From Morella rubra (Eukaryota; Streptophyta; Magnoliopsida; Fagales; Myricaceae): a stretch of DNA of 64,000 nucleotides. The stretch spans positions 47,071-111,070 of the forward strand of contig RXIC02000419.1 of assembly GCA_003952965.2 (NCBI GenBank), in the 5' to 3' direction. A program made the translations under genes and the position numbers. The first letter of the stretch is position 1; the number at the start of each line of letters is the position of its first letter. This document shows, piece by piece, positions 1 through 13,602 of the stretch. The notes under the pieces were generated by a model. That model saw only the letters and a list, made by a program, of their open reading frames with translations. It was not told the origin of the DNA and ran no database searches.

Positions 1-986
1 CATCACCGCCCATTTCCTTGTCTTTTCTGTTGGGTAAAAGTGAGCCTATCCTTTTTCTGTCGGGATTAAAAAAGTTCCCCTAGGCGTCCAATTCTTGAAA
101 TCCAGACCGCTAGTTCATAACAAGAGGTCAGAAAGTTTGCCACGTCATCAATCCATGGAAAATCGTTGAAAAAAAATAAAAGAAGTACACCAACGACAGG
201 CTAACAACGTTAGAAGCAGGTGAGAGACATAAAGCCAGGTGGGTTATTGTTATACGTTTTGTTTTGGAGACTCTATCTACCCACTGCTTGGTAGATGAGT
301 TATCGTAATCTTCAACTAAAACCAACATTGAGATAATCCTCGATATCATTTCAACAGGTGGATGATATATTTTCTGTAATGGTTTTTCACAGCTGTAGCA
401 TTGATTAAAGAAGGGATTTGAATTTGCAGATTTGGTGTTTTATTCCTGAAGTTTATCCACTCGTTAAGTAAGTTCGCACCGGTCAGTCAGATTGAGTTTT
501 TCTCGTTATAAATATATATAACAAAATATAAGAATGGAACTGACATTTGGAGTTTTTTGTTTTTTTGGTGACATTTGGAGTCAAAAGGAGAAAAAATTAT
601 AGTTTACAAAAGATCACTGTTATTATTTTACAACCAAATACACTCAAATTTAACACACACAACAACGAATAGGATTTACAAATCCAAATCCAGAACAGAC
701 CTCTATATTTCCCTTCTGTAATTGACAGACACACAACTTGATCCACAAAGTACAAAGAAAGCTTAACCCTTCTGCGCATAATGTCCATCCCAGGAAATGT
801 AAGACCAGGATGAAAAAGAATACCTTGACAAATGACTACACTTTAGACTGTCGTCAAAAAAAATCAAAATCTCTGGGGAACTATGTACACTGACATGATA
901 AATAATACAAAATGATGGTGGGGAAAACAATCTCTACGAACATGTCTTCTATTTGCAGAAACAACTAATTCCTCCATTGCCGGGTA
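1..986. other. Region downstream of CSI1, no gene seen
   Basis: This stretch follows the CSI1 stop codon on the minus strand. Part of it nearest the stop (about 600-986) probably is the 3' untranslated region. I found no coding exon, RNA gene or clear repeat. The short open frames on both strands have no recognisable domain. Confidence 0.5.
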
Positions 987-3900
987 TCACTTATTAGACC
1001 ACTGGAATTCTATTTCCAAATTCCGTGAGGGCCCACTTTTGCTTTCCGGCAACAGAGTGTACTCGCCAGCAACTGCTCCCAGCATTACAACCCGATCAAT
1101 CTGGATCGTTACTTTTCCAAATGAGCTCTGTCATCAGATAAAAAGAGAATGGATCAAGATGCATCTCAATGCAAAATCAAGAGTAACACGAGCAAATGCT
1201 GTCTCTATATGTACTTTCGTGTCCACTTGTCTCATTTACCTTCCCCATTTTGCTCTTGTTTTTGCATGAAATATTAAGCTTCTGGCCTTTGGGAGGGCTC
1301 TCAAAGGACCATGCAAAGCTTTCATCCCAGTCTGGATTTGGACCGGTTGAAACTACCTGATAAATTCACATTGACACCGAACATCACCCAACGTTTGAGA
1401 CAAAAATAAAAGGCAAATTGACCTGAGACCTAACTGTAAACATGGCCTAACTGATTAAACGGGATCTCATTAAATATAACTCTGTGCAGTGCGCAATGTT
1501 GTGAGCACTACTGCAATGAACTGTTCTAACAGCCCAAAGATTTCCAGCACAAAGAGAAATCAAGAACAATAAAAAAAAAAATCACTCAGTGAAATACAAA
1601 ACAATTATCTCGTTTGGCCTTTAGCCTATTTCCACGTAAAGATGAAAAAAAAAAAAAAACAACAAATGAAAGTCTAGAAACAAAAGAAAAAATAAGCTAA
1701 TTGATAGTTCCCTCAATGTTGCAAATTCAAACCACTTTTTGCACCTGACCTAGAATCTCAATTTGAAAGCCGCAAAATTAGAAACAAGGACTTGTATATC
1801 TGTCATATATGTATGAGTATATTATGAGCCTTTCTTTAAGGTAGCAGGTTTAAATGTGCAATGTAATTAATTTGTGGGAATATTTAGCCAAGAACTCAAT
1901 CATATGGCTTTCAGTTCTGGAAAGAGCAAATTATTTTGAGAACTAACTCAAAGGCTTGAATGATGGGGTCTCATGTTCAAACTCTTCATTTTTATAATCA
2001 TACGGTATAAATGACTAGTGTCCAAGAGAGAGAAAAAACTTAATCAGAAAAGCACAGGATGGAAGTATATAAAATTATTTTACCGTAGTTTGTCTAGGTG
2101 GAGTGTTACCAAGTGTAAGCTTGCAATAAACACTTGGGTTTCCCACTGACTGCTTCATATTGTTACCACGTTTGATTATCACCACTAATGTCCCCGGCAA
2201 ACACTGCAATAGAAATTCTGCCTTCTCCTGAAACCTGGGAGGGCCAGATTGGATTAGGTATTGCAGCAAGGGGATTGCATCTGCAGCAGCTATTGACTGA
2301 GCTCTGGAAACTTCAGCTGGGCATGCTGACCAAGCTTGCCTGAGAAGAAACAGGGCATCCAACGCAGCTTCTTGAGTTGCCTCTGAGCCAGTTTTGAGGG
2401 ATGTAACCAGATGAGGAATGCTAAGTGTTGCAGGCTCAGTGGCTCTCAAACGCGGGAAGTTGCTGAAGAGAGCATTTAGAGCTTTCAGATACTCCTCATT
2501 CACAGTTCCAGTGGCCCACAAATCTTTTTCAATAGCAGCTGAAAGAGAAAGACCAGGACAATCATATCAGCCAACCAAAAGATCGCAAGGAAAAAGGGGA
2601 GGAAAAATCTGCTTGCATGACAAAGCCAAGATCGGTCAAAGTGACTACTGGTACCAGTGACACTAACTCAAATCATATTCAGAAATAAACAGGAGGCATT
2701 CACATGCTTTTCTTAAAGTGCTACCCAGATGACAGCAACCACTAGAAAGTAAGTCAATTTTATTTTACAAATTCTATGAGAACAAGATAAGCTGCAAGTG
2801 TTTACAGTATTAATTTTCAAGATTCTTTGCCAGCTTTACCCATGAGTTCAAATCTCCTCAATGGGATTAGTAGTCCATTACAGCTCACGAGTAAAAGATG
2901 GGACAACATCTCATTACCAAAAAGTGTCTGCAAAATCACTCCAATATAAATGGGGAAATGCTCCTTGCATACATATGACACAGTCCCGAGAGTTATCTTT
3001 TTAGTACCTTTCTAATATAACAAGCAATTAGCTGAGCAAGAGAAAAGCAAATATTACTCAAAAAACTCGTACCAATACTTGGTCACATGGAAATTCATTT
3101 TGTGAGAAATGATGCACCTTTCGATAGCATTGAATATTCTCAAATTGAGCTGTCCTTTGCAGAAGGAAAATTATTATAATAGTGAATGCTGTGCAATAAT
3201 ATCAAAATAACCAGTTGAACGAATGAAGGGTAACAAAATTTGGACTGCAATCACCCTTGTTAGTAGTCAAGAAAGTTGTAAAAATTAGAAGGATCAGTGT
3301 AAGCTGCATCTCAATAAAAGCACAGCAAATTCTGCAATGAGAATAAAGAGAACTCACCAGTTATAGCTCTGACTGTTTCACTGGAAGCATACTCTTGAAT
3401 CGTATGATTGGAGAAGAGAAGTTTAACAAACATTGCTGCCTGAACGGATGTATCTGGATCGCTCGAACCAATTAGATCTAATACAACCTGCACACCACCA
3501 GCCTCAGCAACTGCTCTTTTATTTGACCGACTGTACATCACAAGGTTTTGCAATGCACATATTGCTACCACTTTCATTTCTTCTGTAGGTTGTTCTTCAA
3601 GAACATTTACAAGAGCACGGCAAGCTGAAACAGCATCAGTGCTTCGAGCAAGAGCCTCATTCTGGAATAGATCACCAAGGGCCAAAATTGCCAATAACCT
3701 TGCTTGCTGAGCTTGGGTTTGTGGATCCAAGAGGTACTGGGACAGTGGTAAGATGGCAGATTTAGTAGCTTTTGTATCCCTGATCTTCACATTGTTCAAC
3801 AGTACCTCCAACAGTCTTGCAGCAGTTTCCTCACACTGATGACACCTCAGAAGTTCCAAAAGAGCCTCTATGGCACCACTTTCAGCCATTGCTTCGGCAC

Positions 3901-6900
3901 TTGTTGGATCATCACTTTCCAATACCAGAAGAGCATTCAGTGCACCAATTGCTGTGCTCTCTGTGCCAGAACGAAGCAACCTTACCAACACAGCTACAGG
4001 CACTTCCAAATAAAAGTCAGAACTAAATTGCAGAATACTTGCCAAAACAGAAGCACCAGATTCCCACAAAGCATGAGGAATTGAAGGATCAGCTTGCAAT
4101 ATCACTTTAGAAAGTTCAGTGACACCGCCCTCTTTAGCAATCTCATTTGGCCATGTTAGTGCCAGACTTACAAGAGCCTTTACAGCTCTCTGTTGCAGTA
4201 TATGTATACCAGAACCAAGAACTCGTATAAGAGGACCAATTACTTGCTGCGTCACTGAATCCTTCTGAAGTTGTTCCTCCAAGAGTAGATGAGATAAAAG
4301 CTCAGCTGCCAACTGTTGCACTGCTGAAGCTGGAGAGTCAAGTAAGGGGATAAGTGGCTCTATAGCTTGGTGCGAGGTCAGCCGATACTCAGCACGACAC
4401 TGTGGATGCTCTAAAATATTGACAAGAACCTGTAACGCACTGTGCTGGCCATCAGGCCCAAATTCTGGCCTCGTTAGCAACAAAAAGAGGGGTTCAACCA
4501 CTTTTGCAGCAGATGGTCCTTTAGCAATGCTAGCATTATTGGTCAATATTCGGAACAATTCAGCAAAGGCAGCGCACAGAAAATCTGGTGCTTCATGGAG
4601 GATATCAAGTATACTGTCAATTATTCCAGCTTTCACCATTTCCAACTTACAAGCAGGCCTATCTTTCCCTAGCTTCACAAGAGCTCTGGAAATAGCCTCA
4701 TGAAGCATGTAATTCCTACCATATAGAAGGCCAACAAGGGGTATAACTGCACCGTGTGCCGCAACTAGTTCTGCCAGTTGCTCATCATCAACAAGTTTGT
4801 CTAATGCACGGACAACTGAATGGTGAGCAGGACTGAATTCAGTTACAAGAAGAGAAACTAGAGGCTCAACACAGCGCGCTGCAGCCACGGTGGACCTGAT
4901 TCTTGTGTTTCCAAAAAGAACACCACACAACTCAGCAGCATCCCCTTTTAGCTCCATTGAACAATTTGATGAAAGGATCCTGCAAAGAACATCCACTGCA
5001 TTCATTTCAACATCTGCAACAGCAAGTGCTCTTGATGGGTTTTCACTCAATAGCCTAACCAATGCGGCAATAGCAGCATGCTGCTCCCTCTCCAAACCGG
5101 TATTAAGAATCTCCACCAAGGGTTGAACAGCTTGTCGAGCAGTGTCTGCATTCCTAATATGGTCAGCAGAAAACAGGCTTTCCAATGCTTTCGCAGCACT
5201 ATACCTCGCCGCCCTTCCACCTAAACGTAAAACTGCTACAAGTTGACTGACAGCACCAAATGCAGACTCATGTCTCCGTATTTCAGCACTGCTGAATAGG
5301 ATACCTAACAGATCAGTGGCAGCCTCCTCAGTTGCATCTTGTGGCCCAAGTGAAAGATACTTGGTCAGTGCTTCCAAAGCTCCTGATTCTACCATTACAA
5401 TTTTGTTTGGAGGACATTCTTTTGCCAGCTGAGTGAGGAGCCCAAGTGCAAGAAATGGTGCTCCAGGACGTTCTGGAATCGGTTTGAGCAGATCAACAAG
5501 GGCAGGTATTGCTTTCCTGGAAGTAGCACCGACCCTAATGTCATCTACTCGGAACAACCTCTCAAGACCAACTTGTTCAGGATATCGCACCAAAGCAAAC
5601 TCCTCTGACAGCTCCAAAAGATCATATATGTCAATATCAGCACAGCCAAGCAGGGAGATAAGCCCACCTGCCGCCCCAGAATTTGCAACAGACAAGAGAG
5701 TCCCTCTGCTACCATTACACACTAAACTGGCTATTGCTTGAGCAGCAAAATATCTGTTAGCTGACTCCTCTGACTTCAACAAATTCACAAGTACTGGTAT
5801 ACATTTCATGGTTGCATGCGCTCGAATGATGTCTCTGTCTTGAAATAAAATTGCTAAAAGTAGAGCACAAACCCAGAGGCTGCTATCTTCCTTAAAATCA
5901 AACTGCATAGATTACATGGAGCAACTACTGTTAAATGTGAGGACAAAAATGAGTATAACCACAGTCCTACATCCCACCAAAGCACGCATGACTAAACAGA
6001 CTGACAGAAAATAATGTGATACAGACACAAAGCCTTATAGGCAGTTCTCAGAATTAACCAATTAGATACGTTTTTTTTTCCTTGTTTCTGCTATAGTGGA
6101 ATAAGAAAGCCAATTACCTGAGTATACTGAGAAAAGCAATCTGATATTCTATCAGTGAGGACTTCAATTGCTCCAGCATCCATGATCACAGTCTTACTCT
6201 TTTCATCATGACAGGCAAGAATAGAAAGCAGCCATATGGCCAAGTTCACACCAGATATGACTGAGGTTCCAGTCTTTGATTCCCCATTCCCAGCTTCCTC
6301 TTTACTTTGCCTGTAGATGCTAATGGAATCCTTGCCATCACCACCCTGATCTCCCCAAGAAGAAGGCTGTCCAGAACTAAGCATTGCAACAAGAGACTGA
6401 ATAAGAGGAATGCACAAGTGTGATTGATTAAGATCTTCCACTACCCTGTGATTATTAAATGTCGCAGCACAAATAAGAAGTGCAGCTCCCCCAATTTTGA
6501 CCTTTGAATTTGTGGAACCAATCACCCTTCTAGCGATTGATGATATACATCCAGAGGCACAGTCAATTATGTCTCCTAAAGCAACAAACTGATCCTGGCA
6601 AAGCCGTGAGAGTATTTCAATGGCTTTATCCTGCAACAAAGGTGTCGCATCCGCAATGGATAGAACTATTGGGGTAATGCTTTTTGGGAATTCAGCTAAA
6701 ACTGCCCATGCAGGTTTTATATGCCCACTAGCCCCTTCTGATCTGGACAGAATAGCAAGTGCATCTAGGGCCTCTGATGTGGCAACAGATCCACGTATAG
6801 CAGATTCTAGAAAAGATACTAATGCAAGAACCGTTCCAGCACGATTCACAGCGTCAGTTAAGGCAGAATCAATGTGGCGAGAATGGAGCAGACGAGCAAT

Positions 6901-9900
6901 TGCTGCTGCTGCATGTGTCTTTCCGGAAACTGTTCCTTCACCCAAAACCCTAGTAGCAGGTAAAATAATTTCTTCGGGAACAGCTTTCTCGGATATTTCA
7001 CAATCTAAAATAAGATTTGCCAGAGCACATGTTGCAAGCTCAGCAACTTCCAGAACAGATGAGTTAGCGAGCACAACTAAGGGAGACAATGCATCTCTAG
7101 CAACAGCTGCGACATCCCGGTTGTCTTTGATTGAAAGAAATATTGCAGCAAGACAACGTGAGGACTCTACCAGGATGCTTTCAGATTCAGCATTAAGTAA
7201 CTTCATTGCAGACCAAAGAGTTTTAACAGCAACGCTACTTTCACGCAGGTCCTTCCTACTTTCAAAAATTCCAGCAAGAGCAGATGCAGACTTCGCCTGA
7301 GTCTCTTCCTTAGTTGAGCTCAAGATTTTTATCATTGTCTCTAATGCATCATTGGCAGCACTACCTTCACGCAATATGTCATTGATGGGGACCACAGAAA
7401 GCATGCTTTGCAAGGCATCCAAAACATAAACTTTAGATTCAGGTAGATCACTGGTCAATAACGCAGTGAGCTGACTGATAGTTGCAGTATCAGATTTATG
7501 GATTAAATGATTCAAAGTCTTTGCCGCAATTTCCTTCCCATTGGGGCTTCCGTTCTTCAGTAACCATAACAATGCAGGAACAGCGTCAGCACTTTCGACA
7601 CAAGCACGTATATCTTCACTGTGATTGCATAGATTCCTGAGGATTGAGGCTGAATCTTCCTTAGCTTTTGCAGACCCTGTCTCTAGAATTTGGACAAGTG
7701 GAGGTATGCCACCAGCAGCCGTGATAGCCCATTTACTTTCATCGTTTTCATTGGATAGAAGGGAAAGTAATGCAACTGCACATTCTTGCTGTTGTTCTGA
7801 TGAAAGCCCAAGAAGAGATATCAACAGCTGCACTCCCTCACGGCCTTGCAGTGCCCGCCAGAGACTCCCTTCATTGTTACAAAGCGTGAGAAGGGATTTT
7901 ATAAGCTCATCCTGCACTTCATTGGTTGCCATTGTTATCAACCCAACAAGCAAACGTTTTGCATCAGAGTTTGCAAGCTGGATTGAGAGTATGGGATTCC
8001 CATACAAACTGGCTAGGGCCTCTATTGTACGCTCCTGCACAAGAAAAGGTAAGCGGGGTTTGAACTGCTTAAGCAAATTCTGCTCAACAACAGGAGGATC
8101 TGATGCTCTCGTAGATTCTGCCTTACTATCATATATCATCAAAGCTGAAGCTAAAGCTCCTAATGTGTCGGCAGTTTGGGCAGGTGAACTGCAAGATTCA
8201 AGGCTTTGACCAAGGCTGGAGATGACATATGACAAGCCACCAGAAATGTTTGCTAAAGCACACATAGCATTTTCCTGCAATGCTTGGGCATATTCCCCCT
8301 GCATGAATTCTTTGGAAGGTGCTATGGTAGCATTTATCAAAGCAGGAATGCCATTGGAATTAGCAATCTCCCGCCTTGCTTCTTTGCATTGGGAAGAAAG
8401 AGATTTAAGAGCACCTGCAGCTTCTGCTCTAACGGGAGCTTCATTACCAGGTCCTAATAGCTTGAGGAGTTGTTTCGTAGCTTCTGCAGCCAACACTTTT
8501 GAACAAACAGATGCATCCTCAATCATCATACATGCAAGAAGAAAGCACACATTTGCCTGAGTGCTCGACTGTCCAGTTGTCAACAACTTCACAAGTATGT
8601 CTACCCCTCCAGCTTGAATTGTTGCAGTCCAGAATCCCTCAGTGCTGCTGGAAAGGTTCTTTAATGCTCCAGTCAATAAGCTATCAACTACATTCCCAGT
8701 CTTGAGCCCTTTTGCAAGCTGCTCCCAGAGCACAGGAACAACTCCTTCAGTTGAAAAAATTTTTGATCCAACATGATCCCTTGCACCACCTTCAGAAACA
8801 GCATAAATAGTCTTTGCAGCAGCAACTTGACCTTCTGCTGAGCTGGACTTGAGTAGACCAAGCAATGGTGGAATGCATCCCCCAAGCAAGACTTTTACCC
8901 GTAGCTCATTCTCCATGCAGAGAGAACCTAAAACAGTTGCAGCCTGAATCTTCACTCCAAGTGAACCTGATCGGAGAAGAGAAACAAGTACTGGAACTGC
9001 CTGAGAGTGAGATCCAACAGCACTGAAAGCATTCTCACGTGTATCAATAAGTTCCAGCAGCTGTCTCAATGAATACTCTTTCTCTTGTAGAGACGAGGAA
9101 CTCAGACGCAGCTGCTCAATGCATTGGGCAACACTTGCTAATGTCCCATCTGGATCCTCCATGTTACTCCGCTCTCTGCAAGTGATTTAAGAAAGTAGCA
9201 CTTCAGGTAGGATAATCATTTAATCCAATACGGAAAATTAGGTCTATCTCCACATGGGCTTATCAAAAAGCTCAATAACTTGTGTATCAATTACTGCCTT
9301 TTGTGAAGCTCACTTTGAATTTTTCTGTTGGGGTTCGGGGGGAAGAACGATTACAGGGAAAAAAAAAAGAGAAATGGTTGTGGGGTTAAGGAGTGTAATG
9401 AGTCAAGTTGTCTGAACTACCCCAAACTACAGGACTACAAGGCCAAAAATGAAAAAGACATGGCTTGAGATAGTGATGTGTTGTGTGTGTGTGTGTTGTA
9501 TGCATGACTAAGATATGCAGTAAATTCATTTGACATCCGTAAATTGAGGAGGAAGGCATAAAGGACCTGGATCTGGTTCTGGACTATGGTCAAGAAGCTT
9601 ATTTAGTTGACAAGTGGTACATTTATGGTTCCAAAAGAAAGGACATAAGTAGTTTCACATACCAAAAATAATCATTAGGAAACAAAATAACAGGGAAGTT
9701 CACATTTTTTTAGGATAGTAAAGGATCTCCCAGTTTAAATTATGTATGCCACAAAGCACTAATACTCCTTTCAATCATATTTTATACTAGTCTGCTCCTT
9801 TGAGATTAGGCATTAGAATTAACATTAATTCCACTCAACTTGGTCTCCAACAGAATTGACTAGATAAAGTTGGAACCAGTACCTAAAAGCTGGATGGTTT

Positions 9901-12785
9901 TTAATAGAGAAGGAAGATCTCAAGTGGCCCGGAATAACAAGATCAATGTATTTGAAAACATAAGCCATATGGTTTGTCAATTTTGAATTTGTGACACACA
10001 CATGCAAACAAGCATTGTATGGAATCACTAGTTTCCCACGTGGAAGTCCCTTTGGGTGCTTGTCAATCTTGCTGCAATGACAAGTTTATGTACCTATAGC
10101 AGCTTAGTCCAAAATTGGCTAATTACGATAGGTGGCAGACGAAAGTTTTTTTGCCAAAAGGCATAATCCTAACCATAGGATAAAGTATTGGCTGACCTTG
10201 AACCCATCTTTATAAGAGAATGTGGAGTTGGAGGTTCTGAATCTTGAACTTTAGAGTCACCATTTCTTTCCTGCAATCATGAGAATGACAGTGCATTCCA
10301 ATAAGGATGGCATCTCAGCATACCATTCAATAGACAATAACAGCAGAAAACCATTTCAGAATTATTGAAGTGATACGAAAGTCATGAGGTACTGGTGTTG
10401 AAGGCAGCATAGTAAATATGGCAGATTGGTTATGCAGGTTCAAGGGTTCAAGAAAATTGAGTTCCAATGAACGTAGAGCACTCATGATATCCTCCCAGCG
10501 TAGAACAAATTTCAAATCAAAGACTGGAGAATGTAAGTTTATACAATCAGACGAAAAAAGAAATGCATGTATCATCATAATGCTATTAAGCAAGCAAATA
10601 ATCCCGCAAATAGAAAAAACAACAAAGAAAAGATCCCACATTCTAAAACCATTTGGCAATTCCGTTCCCAATCTTTTAAAGTTTTTAGTACTAGTCAGGT
10701 TTTCAACATAAAAATAACAAGGTTGAGATCACGCGTATTCAATTTACATATTACCCACATGATCATTAATTCGGTTCATACCACAAATAAATTAGCAAGC
10801 ATGCAATAAATGATTTTTTTTTTCTTGGAATAAATGAAAATTAATTAATTGAAAAAGATGCAACGAGTACCAGATCATTAGCGGCAAGGCTGCCGCCATT
10901 GCTGGCAGTGAACCTCCAAGCCAGTGTGGCCGCCAGATTTGCTTCGCTTCACTCCAAGATTTGGAAACAAATCAATCAAGGACCGTTCCCCGCTCCAGAT
11001 CTACCCCTGAGACCCAGTCAGAACATCAAAGAGCTTCCTGCCCACACAACCATACAAAATCCCCAACGTGAAATTCTGACACCAACCAAACAAATGCAGA
11101 TCAGATCACTAACCAACAGAAAGACGAAAATTCAATGCCAATTGAACTCAAAATAACTTGAGACTATAAGTAACCCAACCGATCTACAGCTTTCCTAGCT
11201 CACGAAATACAGAGACTGACAATTCCTGAAATCGTTGAAGCTCAGTTATGCTAGGCTAACTACATCATGGATCAAAATTTGCACCTTAGTTGCCTTTTCT
11301 TTCATGCTCTGTTAGGCTACATAACAAAGGAAGTCACTGTTAAAAAACTGAAGCCAGACGCCAAAAAATCTGAATGTAACTTTCTCTCAATTTCCTCGGT
11401 TTTCTCAGCAACCAAAGGGAGTGTAACAGAAACCGAATTGAGCTAAATCTCGAGGTTTGGACAGTTTCCATTGAATTCGGAGAAGCATGCAATAGATCCA
11501 GTAAAAGAAAATCGAAGTCTGAAACGTTCTACTAATTAGTCAATGGAAGAGGACAAAAATGTTCAATGCATAACTCCGATACCCGATTTTTTAAGAATCA
11601 CAGACTTCGGATTCCGCAGAGTTTACACCAATGCATACAGCTAGAGTACACAGAGAGAGAGAGAGAGAGGCAGACCTCTTTGATCTTTGATTTCTGCGGG
11701 TTTCGTAGATTAAGACAAGAGAAGATCAGAGTTACCTACTTAGTCTGCTCCTTTGAGATTAGGCATTAGAAGAACAGAATTGACCCAGTACCTAAAAGCT
11801 GGATGCTCAAGTGGCCCGGAGATCACATAAGCCATCCACACACATGCAAACAAGCATTGTATGGAATCACTAGTTTCCCACGTGGAAGTCCCTTTGGGTG
11901 CTTGTCAATCTTGCTGCAATGACAAGTTTATGTACCTATAGCAGCTTAGTCCAAAATTGGCTAATTACGATAGGTGGCAGACGAAAGTTTTTTTGCCAAA
12001 AGGCATAATCCTAACCATAGGATAAAGTATTGGCTGACCTTGAACCCATCTTTATAAGAGAATGTGGAGTTGGAGGTTCTGAATCTTGAACTTTAGAGTC
12101 ACCATTTCTTTCCTGCAATCATGAGAATGACAGTGCATTCCAATAAGGATGGCATCTCAGCATACCATTCAATAGACAATAACAGCAGAAAACCATTTCA
12201 GAATTATTGAAGTGATACGAAAGTCATGAGGTACTGGTGTTGAAGGCAGCATAGTAAATATGGCAGATTGGTTATGCAGGTTCAAGGGTTCAAGAAAATT
12301 GAGTTCCAATGAACGTAGAGCACTCATGATATCCTCCCAGCGTAGAACAAATTTCAAATCAAAGACTGGAGAATGTAAGTTTATACAATCAGACGAAAAA
12401 AGAAATGCATGTATCATCATAATGCTATTAAGCAAGCAAATAATCCCGCAAATAGAAAAAACAACAAAGAAAAGATCCCACATTCTAAAACCATTTGGCA
12501 ATTCAATCTTTTAAAGTTTTTAGTACTAGTCAGGTTTTCAGTTGATACAAGGGGGAGTGGGGGCAACCAATGAGATCACGCGTATTCAATTTACAGGTAT
12601 TACCCACATGATCATTAATTCGGTTCATACCACAAATAAATTAGCAAGCATGCAATAAATGATTTTTTTTTTCTTGGAATAAATGAAAATTAATTAATTG
12701 AAAAAGATGCAACGAGTACCAGATCATTAGCGGCAAGGCTGCCGCCATTGCTGGCAGTGAACCTCCAAGCCAGTGTGGCCGCCAG
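987..12785 (-). CDS. CSI1: CSI1/POM2: cellulose synthase-microtubule linker, armadillo repeats plus C2 domain
   Basis: CSI1 tethers plasma-membrane cellulose synthase complexes to cortical microtubules and so guides cellulose deposition. Exons in transcript order: 12785-12720, 12112-12039, 9175-6118, 5902-3358, 2538-2084, 1356-1240, 1127-987. All junctions are GT-AG and in phase. The total is 2,152 codons including the stop, close to the roughly 2,150 residues of Arabidopsis CSI1. About 2,000 residues are armadillo-type helical repeats (for example [18 protein letters not shown]). A C2 domain follows ([20 protein letters not shown]) and the protein ends EIEFQWSNK. The first residues read AATLAWRF and then [20 protein letters not shown], as in other eudicots, but the codon where ATG is expected (12785-12783) is CTG. 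An in-frame TGA lies 15 bases upstream. The next in-frame ATG is in exon 2, then one at 9162 ([10 protein letters not shown]). Exons 1 and 2 also occur as a second copy at 10936-10871 and 10270-10197, so which pair is used is unknown. CSI3 is a less likely identity. Confidence 0.93.
9481..9500. repeat. (GT)n microsatellite
   Basis: A run of GT dinucleotides inside the CSI1 intron between exon 2 and the large armadillo exon. No function is implied. Confidence 0.7.
9788..11711. repeat. Tandem duplication unit A of the CSI1 5' region
   Basis: Copy A carries CSI1 exon 2 (10270-10197), intron 1, exon 1 (10936-10871) and the 5' leader with a GA run near 11651-11670. Long stretches are identical to unit B. 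The start of the unit (TAGTCTGCTCCTTTGAGATT) recurs where unit B begins at about 11741. A and B differ mainly by small blocks of a few to tens of bases. For instance, A keeps about 9820-9990, where B has only islands of the same sequence. A lacks a short block after 11564 that B has. Confidence 0.9.
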
Positions 12786-13602
12786 ATTTGCTTCGCTTCA
12801 CTCCAAGATTTGGAAACAAATCAATCAAGGACCGTTCCCCGCTCCAGATCTACCCCTGAGACCCAGTCAGAACATCAAAGAGCTTCCTGCCCACACAACC
12901 ATACAAAATCCCCAACGTGAAATTCTGACACCAACCAAACAAATGCAGATCAGATCACTAACCAACAGAAAGACGAAAATTCAATGCCAATTGAACTCAA
13001 AATAACTTGAGACTATAAGTAACCCAACCGATCTACAGCTTTCCTAGCTCACGAAATACAGAGACTGACAATTCCTGAAATCGTTGAAGCTCAGTTATGC
13101 TAGGCTAACTACATCATGGATCAAAATTTGCACCTTAGTTGCCTTTTCTTTCATGCTCTGTTAGGCTACATAACAAAGGAAGTCACTGTTAAAAAACTGA
13201 AGCCAGACGCCAAAAAATCTGAATGTAACTTTCTCTCAATTTCCTCGGTTTTCTCAGCAACCAAAGGGAGTGTAACAGAAACCGAATTGAGCTAAATCTC
13301 GAGGTTTGGACAGTTTCCATTGAATTCGGAGAAGCATGCAATAGATCCAGTAAAAGAAAATCGAAGTCTGAAACGTTCTACTAATTAGTCAATGGAAGAG
13401 GACAAAAATGTTCAAAAGAAGAACGCGAGAAAATGCATAACTCCGATACCCGATTTTTTAAGAATCCCACAGAATGTCTTCGGATTCCGCAGAGTTTACG
13501 GTCTTCACCAATGCATACAGCTAGAGTTACACAGAGAGAGAGAGAGAGGCAGACCTTCCGAGGGTAGTGGAAGCTCTTTGATGAATCTGCGGGTTTCGTA
13601 GA
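11741..13602. repeat. Tandem duplication unit B of the CSI1 5' region
   Basis: Copy B carries CSI1 exon 2 (12112-12039), exon 1 (12785-12720) and a longer leader (to about 13600) than unit A. B borders the unique upstream DNA, so it probably keeps the ancestral promoter. Its start matches the start of unit A at 9788. B also contains a replaced block around 12541-12575 not found in A. Confidence 0.9.

Noticed and set aside
6620-8705. Long plus-strand frames opposite CSI1
   Set aside because: Shadows of the CSI1 armadillo exons, which are GC-balanced and long enough to leave antisense frames open.
10327-12501. Minus-strand open frames of 114 and 110 codons at 10327-10671 and 12169-12501, nearly identical
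   Set aside because: They lie in CSI1 intron 1 and are alike only because the region is tandemly duplicated. They show no recognisable domain.
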